Below are positions 26,073 to 34,805 of a DNA stretch of 64,000 bases, in pieces. The DNA is from Pseudonocardia humida (lineage in GTDB: Bacteria > Actinomycetota > Actinomycetes > Mycobacteriales > Pseudonocardiaceae), in assembly GCF_023898865.1 (NCBI RefSeq), contig NZ_JAGSOV010000034.1:124001-188000 (forward strand). The letters are read 5' to 3'. Within the stretch, counting starts at the first letter, position 1; every line of letters begins with the position of its first letter. The position numbers and the translations under genes are program-made. A model generated the notes under the pieces. That model saw only the letters and a program-made list of their open reading frames with translations. It had not been told where the DNA came from and did no database searches.

Positions 26073-26160
26073 GTTCACATACATGAACCGGGTTCAAGTG
26101 CTTGACCAGCTGGAGGGTCGCCCATACAGTCCCCGGTTCACAGGGGTGATTCCAGTTCAC
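26073..26160. promoter_or_regulatory. Operator-like repeats between IclR gene and kduI
   Basis: Three copies of GTTCAC lie at 26073, 26136 and 26155. The first is half of a perfect GTTCA-N6-TGAAC palindrome (26073-26088), a layout common for IclR-family sites. A second palindrome, TCAAG-TG-CTTGA, is at 26094-26105. The last copy ends 15 bases before the kduI start, where a repressor would block transcription. Binding is inferred. Confidence 0.5.
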
Positions 26161-26175
26161 ATATGAGGAGAACGC

Positions 26176-26994
26176 GTGATCCAGGTCCGGTACTCGGCAG
26201 CACCGTCGAGCGTGGAGACAGCACGCGCCGCGGAGCTGCGCGACAACTTCCTCGTCGACGACCTGTTCCGGGCCGGCGAGGTCCGCGGGGTCTACACGCA
26301 CGACGACCGGATGGTCGTCGGCGGGGCGGTTCCGCAGAGCGAGCAGCTCGCCCTGCCGGCCTGGACCGAGGTCCTGGGCGTGCCCTCGCACCTGGAGCGC
26401 CGCGAGCTCGGCGTCATCAACGTCGGCGACCCCGGGCACGTCCTGGTCGACGGCGAGAAGTTCGAGCTCGGGCACCTCGACGGGTTGTACGTCGGGCGCG
26501 GCTGCGAGGTCGCGTTCGCCGGTCCCCGCGCCGCGTTCTACTTCGTCTCCGCCGCCGCCGCCACCACCCACCCCACGACGAGGGTGGGCCACAGCGAGGT
26601 CGAGCCGGTGCCCGTGGGTTCCGCGCGGGGCGCCAGCGAGCGGCACCTGTTCCGCTACGCCTGGGGCTCGGACCTGAAGACGTCGGAGCTCCAGTTCGGG
26701 GTGACCGTCGTGGCCGACGGCTCGGTGTGGAACACCATGCCGCCGCACCTGCACGACCGGCGGACCGAGGTGTACCTGTACGTCGACCTGTCCGCCGACG
26801 ACCGGGTCTTCCACCTCCTCGGCCGCCCCGGCGCCACCCGGCACCTGGTCGTGGCCGACCGGCAGGCCGTCATCTCCCCGCCGTGGTCCGTCCACTCCGG
26901 CGCGGGCACGGGCTCCTACGCGTTCGTGTGGGCGATGGCCGGTGAGAACAACGACTACACCGACCTCTTCCCGGTCGCACCGGCGGACCTGTGA
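26176..26994 (+). CDS. kduI: 5-dehydro-4-deoxy-D-glucuronate isomerase
   Basis: A 272-residue cupin isomerase. It converts 5-keto-4-deoxyuronate, released from pectin- or glycosaminoglycan-type unsaturated uronates, to 3-deoxy-D-glycero-2,5-hexodiulosonate. The metal site is visible as PPHLHDRRTEVY near 195, with a further WSVHSGAG near 240; the conserved EVLGVPSHLERRELGVINVG (in two parts) is near 65. The GTG start has GAGGAG upstream. It is first in the operon and divergent from the IclR gene, and overlaps kduD by four bases. Confidence 0.9.
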   Translation: MIQVRYSAAPSSVETARAAELRDNFLVDDLFRAGEVRGVYTHDDRMVVGGAVPQSEQLALPAWTEVLGVPSHLERRELGVINVGDPGHVLVDGEKFELGHLDGLYVGRGCEVAFAGPRAAFYFVSAAAATTHPTTRVGHSEVEPVPVGSARGASERHLFRYAWGSDLKTSELQFGVTVVADGSVWNTMPPHLHDRRTEVYLYVDLSADDRVFHLLGRPGATRHLVVADRQAVISPPWSVHSGAGTGSYAFVWAMAGENNDYTDLFPVAPADL

Positions 26995-27782
26995 GCACCG
27001 GCGTGGACACCCGGTCGGCGATCGAGCACCGCTCACCGTTCGACCTGCACGGGAGGTGCGCCGTCGTGACCGGGGCCGGTCGCGGTCTCGGCCGGGCCGT
27101 CGCGCTGGGACTGGCGCAGGCGGGCGCCGACCTCGTGCTGGTCGGCCGGCCCGGCAGCGGCACGTCCACCCAGGAGGCGGTCCGCGACCTCGGACGCGAC
27201 GTCGAGGTCATCGACCTCGACGTCGCCGACCTCGCGGCCGTCGAGCGGGTCGGCGCGCGGCTGAGCTCCAGCCGCCGGGTCGACATCCTGGTCAACAACG
27301 CCGGCGTCATCGACCGGGAGGACTCCGCCGAGGTCAGCCCCGACTCCTGGGGCCGGGTGCTGGACACCAACCTCACGGGGCTGTTCTTCCTCACCCAGCG
27401 GATCGGCCGCCCCATGGTCGAGCGCGGCCACGGCAAGATCGTCAACATCGCCAGCCTGCTGTCGTTCCAGGGCGGGCTGCGGGTGGCGTCCTACGCCGCC
27501 AGCAAGCACGGCGTCGCCGGCGTCACCAAGGCCCTGGCCAACGAGTGGGGCCCGCACGGCGTGCAGGTCAACGCCATCGCACCCGGCTACATGGCCACCG
27601 ACAACACCAGGGCCCTGCGGGAGGACCCCGACCGCTCGCGAGCCATCCTCGAGCGCATCCCGGCCGGTCGCTGGGGCACCGCCGACGACATCGCCGGTGC
27701 GGCCGTGTTCCTCAGCTCGCCCGCCGCCGACTACGTCAACGGCCACGTCCTCGTCGTGGACGGCGGCTGGATGGCCCGTTGA
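26991..27782 (+). CDS. kduD: 2-dehydro-3-deoxy-D-gluconate 5-dehydrogenase
   Basis: A 263-residue SDR. Its expected reaction is reduction of the KduI product to 2-keto-3-deoxygluconate (KDG) with NAD(P)H. The cofactor loop TGAGRGLGRA is at 24-33, NNAGVIDRED near 101, and the catalytic Tyr-x3-Lys within YAASKHG near 165. The end reads VDGGWMAR, typical of KduD. The GTG start overlaps the kduI stop by four bases, so the assignment rests both on sequence and on the coupling with kduI. Confidence 0.87.
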   Translation: MSTGVDTRSAIEHRSPFDLHGRCAVVTGAGRGLGRAVALGLAQAGADLVLVGRPGSGTSTQEAVRDLGRDVEVIDLDVADLAAVERVGARLSSSRRVDILVNNAGVIDREDSAEVSPDSWGRVLDTNLTGLFFLTQRIGRPMVERGHGKIVNIASLLSFQGGLRVASYAASKHGVAGVTKALANEWGPHGVQVNAIAPGYMATDNTRALREDPDRSRAILERIPAGRWGTADDIAGAAVFLSSPAADYVNGHVLVVDGGWMAR

Positions 27783-27884
27783 CCCCGCCCGCTCCGCCCC
27801 GTCCCACCCCACGCCCGCGGCCCACCCCCGACGTCTCGGACCCACCCGACTGAACTCCCGGCGCCCAGAAACCGAGGATCGACG

Positions 27885-28976
27885 ATGACCTTCACCCTCC
27901 GCCCCGCCGCCGTGCTGCTCAGCCTCTGCCTGGCGGCCGTGACGGCCACCGCCTGCAGCGGCGGACCCGACGCCGGCCCGGCCGGCTCCGGCGGCACCGG
28001 CACCTGCGACCCGGCCGACGTCACGCTGGTCGGGCAGGTCCGCAACGAGTCCAACCCGTACGAGGCGTCGTGGCTGGACGGCGGGGACGCCTTCGCGGCC
28101 TCGGTCGGCCTGCAGCAGCAGCGGCTGACCTACGACGGGGAGTCCACCAAGCAGCAGGAGCAGATCCGCCAGCTCCTGGCGAGCGGGCGGACCGAGTGCA
28201 TGGTCCTGAACGTCCTGCCCAACGGCGACTCCGACACCACACCCATCGTCCGGGCCGCCGACGCCGCCGGGGCATACCTGGTGACCCAGTGGAACAAGCC
28301 GGCCGAGCTCCAGCCTGCGGACTACGACCGCTGGATCAGCCACATCACCTACGACGGCGTCGAGTCCGGCCAGCAGATCGCCGGGTCGCTGTTCGAGGCC
28401 ATGGGCGGGTCGGGCGGCGTCATCGCCCTGCAGGGCGTCCTGGACACCGCGGCCGCGAAGGACCGCTTCGCCGGGCTGGAGGCGGCGCTCGCCGCGAATC
28501 CGGGGATCACCCTACTCGACCAGCAGTCCGCGAACTTCTCCCGCGCGGAGGCGCTCACCGTCACCGAGACGCTGCTGACCAAGCACGGGGACGCGGTCAA
28601 GGGCATCTGGGCGGCCAACGACGACATGGCGCTCGGCGCCCTGCAGGCGCTGGAGCAGGCGGGGCGCGCCGGCGAGGTCGCCGTGGTCGGCATCGACGCC
28701 GTCCCCGACGCCCTCACCGCCATCGGCGAGTCGAAGATGACCGCGACGGTCTCGAGCGACGGCCCCTGGCAGGGCGGCATCGGACTGGCCATCGGCTACT
28801 GCGTCGCCACCGGCGAGCTCGACATGGCCCAGGTCGCCGCGGAGCAGCGCGCGTTCTACGCCGAGCAGTTCCTCATCACCGAGGACAACGTCGCCGACTT
28901 CCAGGACCCGCGGACCGACGCCGCGGACTTCGAGTGCGCCAACGTCTTCAACCGCATGGCGGGACCGCTGACGTGA
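27885..28976 (+). CDS. Ribose-type ABC transporter substrate-binding lipoprotein
   Basis: A 363-residue periplasmic-binding protein of the RbsB/Peripla_BP_4 class. A lipoprotein signal ends at Cys24 (TATAC). The bilobed domain covers 45-345, with the hinge-region AANDDMALGALQALEQAG near 243 and GIDAVPDAL near 268. The ligand is probably a uronate or keto-sugar acid, from the surrounding kdu genes. It is followed at once, with a four-base overlap, by a permease. An ATG with GAGGATCGACG upstream is used. Confidence 0.85.
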   Translation: MTFTLRPAAVLLSLCLAAVTATACSGGPDAGPAGSGGTGTCDPADVTLVGQVRNESNPYEASWLDGGDAFAASVGLQQQRLTYDGESTKQQEQIRQLLASGRTECMVLNVLPNGDSDTTPIVRAADAAGAYLVTQWNKPAELQPADYDRWISHITYDGVESGQQIAGSLFEAMGGSGGVIALQGVLDTAAAKDRFAGLEAALAANPGITLLDQQSANFSRAEALTVTETLLTKHGDAVKGIWAANDDMALGALQALEQAGRAGEVAVVGIDAVPDALTAIGESKMTATVSSDGPWQGGIGLAIGYCVATGELDMAQVAAEQRAFYAEQFLITEDNVADFQDPRTDAADFECANVFNRMAGPLT

Positions 28977-29977
28977 CCGCCGCGCCTCCCGTCGACACCC
29001 GACCGGCACGCGCACGGCGGCGCCGCGGCGTGTCGATCGGAGCCGCCGGCCCGCTGATCGCCCTGGCGGTCGTCGTGGTGGTCTTCGCCGCGCTGAACCC
29101 GCAGTTCCGCACCCTGGGCAACGTCGCGAACATCCTCGACGCCGCGGCCGTCCTGGCCGTGGTCACCTGCGGGACCACGTTCGTGCTGCTGCTCGGCTCG
29201 ATCGACCTGTCCGCGGCCGGTGTGATGGCCGCGTCGTCGCTGACCGTGGCGCTCCTGGTCGAGAACACCCGCAACGACGCGGACTACGGCGTCCTCGGGA
29301 TCCTCGTCGCGGTGCTCCTGGGCGCGGCCCTCGGCGGTCTGAGCGGCCTGCTGCTGGTCCTGTTGAAGGTGCCCTCGTTCATGACCACGCTCGGGGTGTC
29401 GGCGGTCGGGCTCGGGATCGCGACGCTGCTGTTCGCGGGCGTCCAGCCCGGGGTGGTCGACGCCGGCCTGCGGGGCTGGGCGACGGGCCGCTTCCTCGGG
29501 TTCACCCACCTCACCTGGATCGCCGCGGCCTGCGTCCTGGTCGGCTGGGTGGTGCAGCGCCACACCCGGCTGGGGCGCTACGCGATGGCGATCGGGGGCG
29601 CGGAGGAGGTGCTGGCGCTGTCGGGCGTCCGGGTGGCGCCGTACAAGGTCGCGGTGTTCACCATGGCCGGCGCCTTCTACGGGCTGGGCGCGGTCATGGT
29701 GACCAGCCAGCTCGGCTCGGGCGTCGTGCAGGCCGGAGCCGACTACAGCTTCTCCGCGATCACCGCGGCCGTGGTCGGCGGCACCCTGCTGGTCGGCGGG
29801 CGCGGAGGGGTCCTGCACTCCACCGTGGGGGTGCTCCTGCTCACGGTCCTGGCCAACGGGCTGGTGCTGGTCGGGGTCAGCCCCTACGTGCAGGGCGGGG
29901 TGCAGGGCCTCATCGTCGTCGTCGCCGTGGCGGCCGCGGCCGCGCCGCTGCGCCATCGGAACCAGGTGGTCAAATGA
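28973..29977 (+). CDS. Ribose-type ABC transporter permease 1
   Basis: A 334-residue RbsC-like permease with eight to ten hydrophobic helices. The family blocks are visible: TFVLLLGSIDLSAAGVMA near 78-95, VPSFMTTLGV near 138, and AVVGGTLLVGGRGGVLHS near 260. It starts at a GTG overlapping the substrate-binding-protein stop and ends with an ATGA overlap to the ATPase. A second, different permease follows the ATPase, so the channel may be a heterodimer. Confidence 0.87.
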   Translation: MTAAPPVDTRPARARRRRGVSIGAAGPLIALAVVVVVFAALNPQFRTLGNVANILDAAAVLAVVTCGTTFVLLLGSIDLSAAGVMAASSLTVALLVENTRNDADYGVLGILVAVLLGAALGGLSGLLLVLLKVPSFMTTLGVSAVGLGIATLLFAGVQPGVVDAGLRGWATGRFLGFTHLTWIAAACVLVGWVVQRHTRLGRYAMAIGGAEEVLALSGVRVAPYKVAVFTMAGAFYGLGAVMVTSQLGSGVVQAGADYSFSAITAAVVGGTLLVGGRGGVLHSTVGVLLLTVLANGLVLVGVSPYVQGGVQGLIVVVAVAAAAAPLRHRNQVVK

Positions 29978-31533
29978 GTGCGCGCCCCGAAGCCGGACCC
30001 CAGCCCGGGACCTCGGCGCCCCCGGTCCTGGAGGTCCGCGGGCTGGTCAAGACCTACCCCGGGGTCACCGCGTTGGACGGGGTCGACCTGCAGGTGCGCC
30101 GCAACGAGGTGCTCGGCCTGGCCGGGGAGAACGGCGCGGGCAAGTCGACGCTGCTCAAGGCGCTCGTCGGCCTGGTCCGCCCGGACGCCGGTGAGATCCA
30201 CGTGCGCGGCGAACGCGTCCGGCTGCGCAGCGTCGAGGACGCCGCCGACCACGGCATCGGCATGGTGTTCCAGGAGCAGTCGCTGGTGCCGAACCTCACC
30301 GCCGCGGAGAACATCGTCCTGGGCAGCGAGGGCCCCGGGGTGCGCCGCGGGTTCTACCGCTGGGCCACCATGCGCCGGCTGGCCCAGGAGCAGCTCGACA
30401 AGATCGGGTCCACCATCGACCCCCTGGCCCGCACCGACTCGCTGACCTTCGCCGAGCGGCAGATGGTCGAGATCGCCAAGGTGCTGCGCATCGAGCAGCG
30501 CACCCACGACACCCCGGTCATCATCCTCGACGAGCCCACGTCCGTGCTCGAACCGGGCGAGATCGAGACCCTGTTCGAGCAGGTGCGCAGGCTCCGGGAG
30601 TTCGCATCGGTCATCTTCGTCTCCCACCGCCTCGACGAGGTGCTCGACGTCTGCGACCGCGTCTACGTGCTGCGCGGGGGACGGGCCGCCGGCGAGATCC
30701 GCCCGGCCGACGCCGAGCCGGGTCAGCTGCACCGGATGATGATCGGCTCCACCGCCCCCGAGGACCACTACCACGGCGGCGCCGCCGCTCCCCCCGCCAC
30801 GTCACGGCAGCCGCTGCTGACCGTCCGCGGCCTGACGGGCACGGCGTTCCGCGACGTGGACCTCGACGTCGGCGCCGGGGAGATCGTGGCCGTGGTCGGC
30901 GTCCACGGCTCGGGCCGGGAGGAGCTCTGCAAGGCGCTCTTCGGCGCGGTGGCGACCTCCGCCGGGGAGGTGGCGCTCGACGGCCGCAAACTGTCCCTGA
31001 CCAGCCCGCGCGCGGCGTGCGCGGCCGGTGTGGGGTACGTGCCGGCCGAGCGGAAGACCGAGGGCATGGTCGGGCCGATGTCCGTGGCCGACAACATGAC
31101 CCTGGCCAAGCAGCGGGTGCGCTGCGCCGGACCCGTGGTCGTGCCCAAGCGGCAGGCCGACGTCGTCGACAGCTGGATCCGCCGGCTCTCCATCCGCACG
31201 CCAGGGCGCCGGACCGCCATCGGGCGCCTCTCCGGCGGCAACCAGCAGAAGGTCGTGCTGGCCCGCTGGCTGGTGGGCGGCGACGTCCGGCTGCTCCTGC
31301 TGGACCACCCCACCCGCGGCCTGGACGTCGGGGCGCGTTCGGAGGTGTACCGGCTCATGCGCGAGCTGGCCGGCAACGGCGTGGCCACGCTGCTGCTGGC
31401 CGACAGCCTGGAGGAGGCCATCGGCATGGCCGACCGGGTGGTCGTGATGAGCGACGGCCGGGTCGTGGCCGAGGTGCCCTGCCCCGCGGACGGCAAGCCC
31501 AGCCCCCTGGACCTGGTCAAGGAGATGGTGTGA
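29974..31533 (+). CDS. Ribose-type ABC transporter ATPase (RbsA-like, two cassettes)
   Basis: A 519-residue protein with two ABC domains. The first has Walker A GENGAGKST near residue 51, signature-equivalent LTFAERQMVEIAK near 160 and Walker B VIILDEPTS near 186. The second has a degenerate Walker A (GVHGSGREELCK near 310), a good signature LSGGNQQKVVLARWL near 414 and Walker B LLLDHPTRG with His replacing the catalytic Glu. Such asymmetry is known in RbsA proteins, so the first cassette is the likely hydrolysing site. It sits between two permeases with four-base overlaps on both sides. Confidence 0.88.
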   Translation: MSARPEAGPQPGTSAPPVLEVRGLVKTYPGVTALDGVDLQVRRNEVLGLAGENGAGKSTLLKALVGLVRPDAGEIHVRGERVRLRSVEDAADHGIGMVFQEQSLVPNLTAAENIVLGSEGPGVRRGFYRWATMRRLAQEQLDKIGSTIDPLARTDSLTFAERQMVEIAKVLRIEQRTHDTPVIILDEPTSVLEPGEIETLFEQVRRLREFASVIFVSHRLDEVLDVCDRVYVLRGGRAAGEIRPADAEPGQLHRMMIGSTAPEDHYHGGAAAPPATSRQPLLTVRGLTGTAFRDVDLDVGAGEIVAVVGVHGSGREELCKALFGAVATSAGEVALDGRKLSLTSPRAACAAGVGYVPAERKTEGMVGPMSVADNMTLAKQRVRCAGPVVVPKRQADVVDSWIRRLSIRTPGRRTAIGRLSGGNQQKVVLARWLVGGDVRLLLLDHPTRGLDVGARSEVYRLMRELAGNGVATLLLADSLEEAIGMADRVVVMSDGRVVAEVPCPADGKPSPLDLVKEMV

Positions 31534-32525
31534 GCACCCCAGCCAGTACCGCGAAGCGGTCGGGGTCCGCCGCGGTCGCGGCCGGCCCCACCGCCGCCGA
31601 GCGGCTCACCTCCCTCATGCCCGTGCTCGCCCTGGCGGTCCTGGTCGTCGCCCTGGCCGCGGCCGATCCCGACTTCCTGCGGCGGTCGAGCCTGATGGCC
31701 GTGGTCGACGCGGCCGCCCCGCTGGCCGTCCTGGCCGCCGGCGCGACCCTCGTCGTGCTCTGCGGCGGCATCGACCTGTCCATCGCGGCACTGGCGTCGC
31801 TGTCCTCGGTGCTGCTCGCGCTGTGGCTGCCCGGCCTCGACGCGCTGGCCTGGCCGGCCGTGGTCGCCGTGGCGGCAGTGGCGGGCGCGCTGCAGGGCGC
31901 CGCGCACGTGTTCCTCCGCATCCCGTCGTTCATCGTGACGCTGGGCGGGATGAGCGTCTTCTCCTCCATCGCGCTGGTGGTCTCCGGCGCCGCGACGGTG
32001 CCCGTCGTCGACGACACGTCGATCCGCTGGGGCTTCAGCCGGGTCCTCGGCACCGTGCCCTCGGCCGCCGTCGTCGCCGTCGTGGTCGTGGCCGTGCTGG
32101 CCCTGATCGTCAAGGTGACCCCGCTGGACAGCTCGATCAAGGCCACCGGCTACTCCGAGGCGGCGGCGAGGCTGGCCGGCATCCCGGTCGACCTGGTCAA
32201 GATCGGCGCGTTCTGCGTGTCCGGTGCCTGTGCGGGGCTGGCGGCCGTGCTGCTGGTGGCGCGCACGTTCAGCGGGGGGCCCACGCTGGCCGACTCCCTG
32301 CTGCTGCCCGCCGTCGCGGCGATCGTCATCGGCGGCACCGCGATCACCGGCGGTCACGGCGGCGTGTGGCGGACGGTCGTGGGAGCCCTCGTCGTCACGC
32401 TGCTGCGGGTGGGGCTGTCCATCGTCGGCGTCTCCGCCGCGTACGAGTCGATCCTCTACGGCGCGATCATCGTCGTCGCGGTCGCGCTCACCCTCGACCG
32501 GTCGAAGGTGCTGGTCGTCAAGTGA
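31530..32525 (+). CDS. Ribose-type ABC transporter permease 2
   Basis: A 331-residue RbsC-like permease. The conserved TLVVLCGGIDLSIAALASLSS (read in two parts) is near 74-94, IPSFIVTLGGMSVFS near 131, and AAIVIGGTAITGGHGGVWRT (in two parts) near 267. It differs clearly from permease 1, so it is not a recent duplicate. The GTG overlaps the ATPase stop by four bases. Confidence 0.87.
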   Translation: MSTPASTAKRSGSAAVAAGPTAAERLTSLMPVLALAVLVVALAAADPDFLRRSSLMAVVDAAAPLAVLAAGATLVVLCGGIDLSIAALASLSSVLLALWLPGLDALAWPAVVAVAAVAGALQGAAHVFLRIPSFIVTLGGMSVFSSIALVVSGAATVPVVDDTSIRWGFSRVLGTVPSAAVVAVVVVAVLALIVKVTPLDSSIKATGYSEAAARLAGIPVDLVKIGAFCVSGACAGLAAVLLVARTFSGGPTLADSLLLPAVAAIVIGGTAITGGHGGVWRTVVGALVVTLLRVGLSIVGVSAAYESILYGAIIVVAVALTLDRSKVLVVK

Positions 32526-32553
32526 CCTGCCGCACCCACCGAGGAAGGCCCTC

Positions 32554-34059
32554 ATGACCACCGTGGCCACCGGCCGCTCCACGCTCCTGCCCGCGGTCCG
32601 CTCGTTCCTGTCCTCGCCCCGGCGGCTGCTCATCGACGGCGCCCGGGTGGACGCGGCGGACGGGCGGACCTTCGCCACCGTCGACCCCTCGACCGAGGAG
32701 GTGCTCGCCCAGGTCGCCCACGCGTCCGCGGCGGACGTCGACCGCGCGGTCACGGCGGCGCGCAAGGCGTTCGACGCGTCCTCGCCGTGGTCGCGGATGA
32801 CGCCGCGCGACCGGTCGCACCTGCTGTGGCGCGTCGGCGACCTGATCGAGGCGCACGCCGACGAGCTCGCCCAGCTCGAGGCCCTCGACAACGGCAAGCG
32901 GGTCGAGGCGGCCAGGGACGGCGACGTCGCCACGGCCGCGGAGCTGTTCCGCTACTCCGCCGGCTGGGCCACCGGGATGGAGGGCGCGACCATCCCGATG
33001 TCGGTGCCCGGTCGGTCGTTCCACGCCTACACCCGCCGGGAGCCGATCGGTGTCGTCGCGGCCATCGTGCCGTGGAACTTCCCGCTGCTGATGGCCTGCT
33101 TCAAGATCGCCCCGGCGATCGCCGCGGGCAACGCGGTGGTCCTCAAGCCCGCGGAGCAGACGCCCTTGACCGCCCTCCGGCTGGGCGATCTGCTGCTCGA
33201 GGCCGGGGTTCCCGCCGGGGTCGTGAACGTGGTGACCGGCTACGGCGACACCGGCGCCGCGCTGGTCGAGCACCCCGGGGTCGACAAGGTCGCCTTCACC
33301 GGCAGCACCGAGGTCGGCAGGAAGATCGCCGCCGCGGCCTCCGGGAACCTCAAGAAGGTCTCGCTCGAGCTCGGCGGCAAGGCGCCCAACATCGTCTTCG
33401 CGGACGCCGACCTCGACACCGCCGTGGCGGGCGCCGTCCTCGCCGGCTACTTCAACGAGGGGCAGTGCTGCGTCAACGGGTCGCGCCTCTACGTCCAGCG
33501 GGCAGTCTTCGACGAGGTCGTCGCGGGTGTGGCCGCGGCCGCGAACGCCATCACCGTCGGTGACGGCTTCGACCCGGACTCGGACATGGGGCCGCTCGTC
33601 TCGCGGGAGCAGCACGAGAAGGTGTTGTCCTACCTCCGCGGCGCCGTCGACGAGGGCGCCGTCATCAGCGCGGGTAGCACGGAGGCCGCCCGCGACCGCG
33701 GCTACTTCGTGACGCCGGCCCTCATCACCTCGGTGACCGAGGACATGGCGGTGCAGACCGACGAGATCTTCGGGCCCGTGGTGACCGCGGTGCCCTTCGA
33801 CACCGAGGACGAGGTGGTCGCCGCGGCCAACGACACGGTCTACGGCCTGGCCGCCGGCGTCTGGTCACGCGACCTCAGCACGGCCCACCGGGTCGGGTCG
33901 CGGCTGCGGGCCGGCACGGTCTGGCTGAACACCTGGCACGCCGACGACGTCACGCTGCCGCGGGGCGGGTTCAAGCAGTCCGGGTGGGGCCGTGAGCTCG
34001 GCGCGTCGGGCCTCGACGACTACACCGAGCTCAAGACCGTCGTCGCCGAACTGCGGTGA
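32554..34059 (+). CDS. Aldehyde dehydrogenase
   Basis: A 501-residue NAD(P)-dependent aldehyde dehydrogenase of the betaine/phenylacetaldehyde type. The nucleophile is in GQCCVNGSRL near 307, the general base in LELGGKAPN near 276, and PWNFPLLMACFKIAP is near 172. In the kdu context it might oxidise an aldehyde formed from KDG, for example alpha-ketoglutarate semialdehyde, but the needed dehydratase is not adjacent. The ATG lies 28 bases after the permease stop, with GAGGAAGG upstream. Confidence 0.85.
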   Translation: MTTVATGRSTLLPAVRSFLSSPRRLLIDGARVDAADGRTFATVDPSTEEVLAQVAHASAADVDRAVTAARKAFDASSPWSRMTPRDRSHLLWRVGDLIEAHADELAQLEALDNGKRVEAARDGDVATAAELFRYSAGWATGMEGATIPMSVPGRSFHAYTRREPIGVVAAIVPWNFPLLMACFKIAPAIAAGNAVVLKPAEQTPLTALRLGDLLLEAGVPAGVVNVVTGYGDTGAALVEHPGVDKVAFTGSTEVGRKIAAAASGNLKKVSLELGGKAPNIVFADADLDTAVAGAVLAGYFNEGQCCVNGSRLYVQRAVFDEVVAGVAAAANAITVGDGFDPDSDMGPLVSREQHEKVLSYLRGAVDEGAVISAGSTEAARDRGYFVTPALITSVTEDMAVQTDEIFGPVVTAVPFDTEDEVVAAANDTVYGLAAGVWSRDLSTAHRVGSRLRAGTVWLNTWHADDVTLPRGGFKQSGWGRELGASGLDDYTELKTVVAELR

Positions 34060-34133
34060 CGCTCACCGGCGTACCCGGCTCGCGCACCCGCGCGGCATCA
34101 TCCCGAGCCCGACAACCCGAGAAGGAGACCACC

Positions 34134-34361
34134 ATGCCCAACATCACCGTCGAACTGCTCCGCGGCCGAACCCTGGACCAGCGCCGGGCCTTCGCGAAGG
34201 CCGTGGCCGACAGCGCGGTCGAACTGCTCGGCGCGCGCCGCCAGGACGTCCGCATGGTCTTCACCGAGATCACGCCCGACATCGTCGCCAACGGCGGCGT
34301 GCTCGCCAGCGAGGACGACAGCCGCGCCGGGGTGGTGGCGGCCCTGACCGACGAGACCTGA
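34134..34361 (+). CDS. 4-oxalocrotonate tautomerase family protein
   Basis: A 75-residue protein. After Met removal, Pro1 (MPNITVELL) is the catalytic base of the tautomerase fold. The rest matches the family: GRTLDQRRAFAKAVADSAVEL and RMVFTEITPD (each under 21 residues). It follows the aldehyde dehydrogenase by 74 bases, and an AAGGAGA ribosome site precedes the ATG. It could tautomerise a keto-enol intermediate of the uronate pathway, but this is inference from neighbourhood. Confidence 0.8.
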   Translation: MPNITVELLRGRTLDQRRAFAKAVADSAVELLGARRQDVRMVFTEITPDIVANGGVLASEDDSRAGVVAALTDET

Positions 34362-34426
34362 TACCGCGCCGGTCGAGCCGCGAGGGACGGCGTCGTCGGT
34401 CGCGGCGCCGCCCGGTTCCGCACGAC

Positions 34427-34463
34427 TTGACGCATGCCGATATAGGAATATGATGGCGGCATG
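34427..34463 (+). promoter_or_regulatory. Near-consensus promoter with nested palindrome, leaderless ArsR start
   Basis: TTGACG (-35) and TATGAT (-10) are 16 bases apart. The -10 box ends six bases before the ATG, so the message is probably leaderless. CATGCCG and CGGCATG arms at 34433-34439 and 34457-34463 form a palindrome around the promoter core, and ATAT-AGGA-ATAT lies inside. These suit an autoregulating ArsR repressor. Confidence 0.6.
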
Positions 34464-34802
34464 GCCCGAGCCGCGACGACGTCGGACGTCTTCAACGCGA
34501 TCGCCGAACCGCAGCGCCGGCAGATCCTGGTGCTGCTGCGGTCGGGTGAGCGGCCGGTGACCGAGCTGGCCAGGGAGCTGGGGATGACCCAGCCGGGAGC
34601 GTCCAAGCACCTGAGGGTGCTCCGGGAGGTCGGGCTGGTGCGGGACCGCAAGGCGGGCAAGCAGCGCCTGTACGGCCTCGACGCCCGCGGGCTGCGTCCG
34701 GTCCACGAGTGGACCGGCGGGTTCGAACGGTTCTGGAGCGGGAGCTTCGACCGGCTGGACGCGTACGTGCAGGACCTCAAGCAGGAGAGGCAGGAGGAGT
34801 AG
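34461..34802 (+). CDS. ArsR-family regulator
   Basis: A 113-residue winged-helix protein. The recognition region reads MTQPGASKHLRVLREVGLVR near residue 47-66, preceded by IAEPQRRQILVLLRSG. No ArsR-type cysteines are seen, so it is the metal-independent type commonly paired with SRPBCC proteins. The SRPBCC gene follows three bases downstream. It is likely autoregulated from the leaderless promoter above. Confidence 0.88.
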   Translation: MARAATTSDVFNAIAEPQRRQILVLLRSGERPVTELARELGMTQPGASKHLRVLREVGLVRDRKAGKQRLYGLDARGLRPVHEWTGGFERFWSGSFDRLDAYVQDLKQERQEE

Positions 34803-34805
34803 CTG

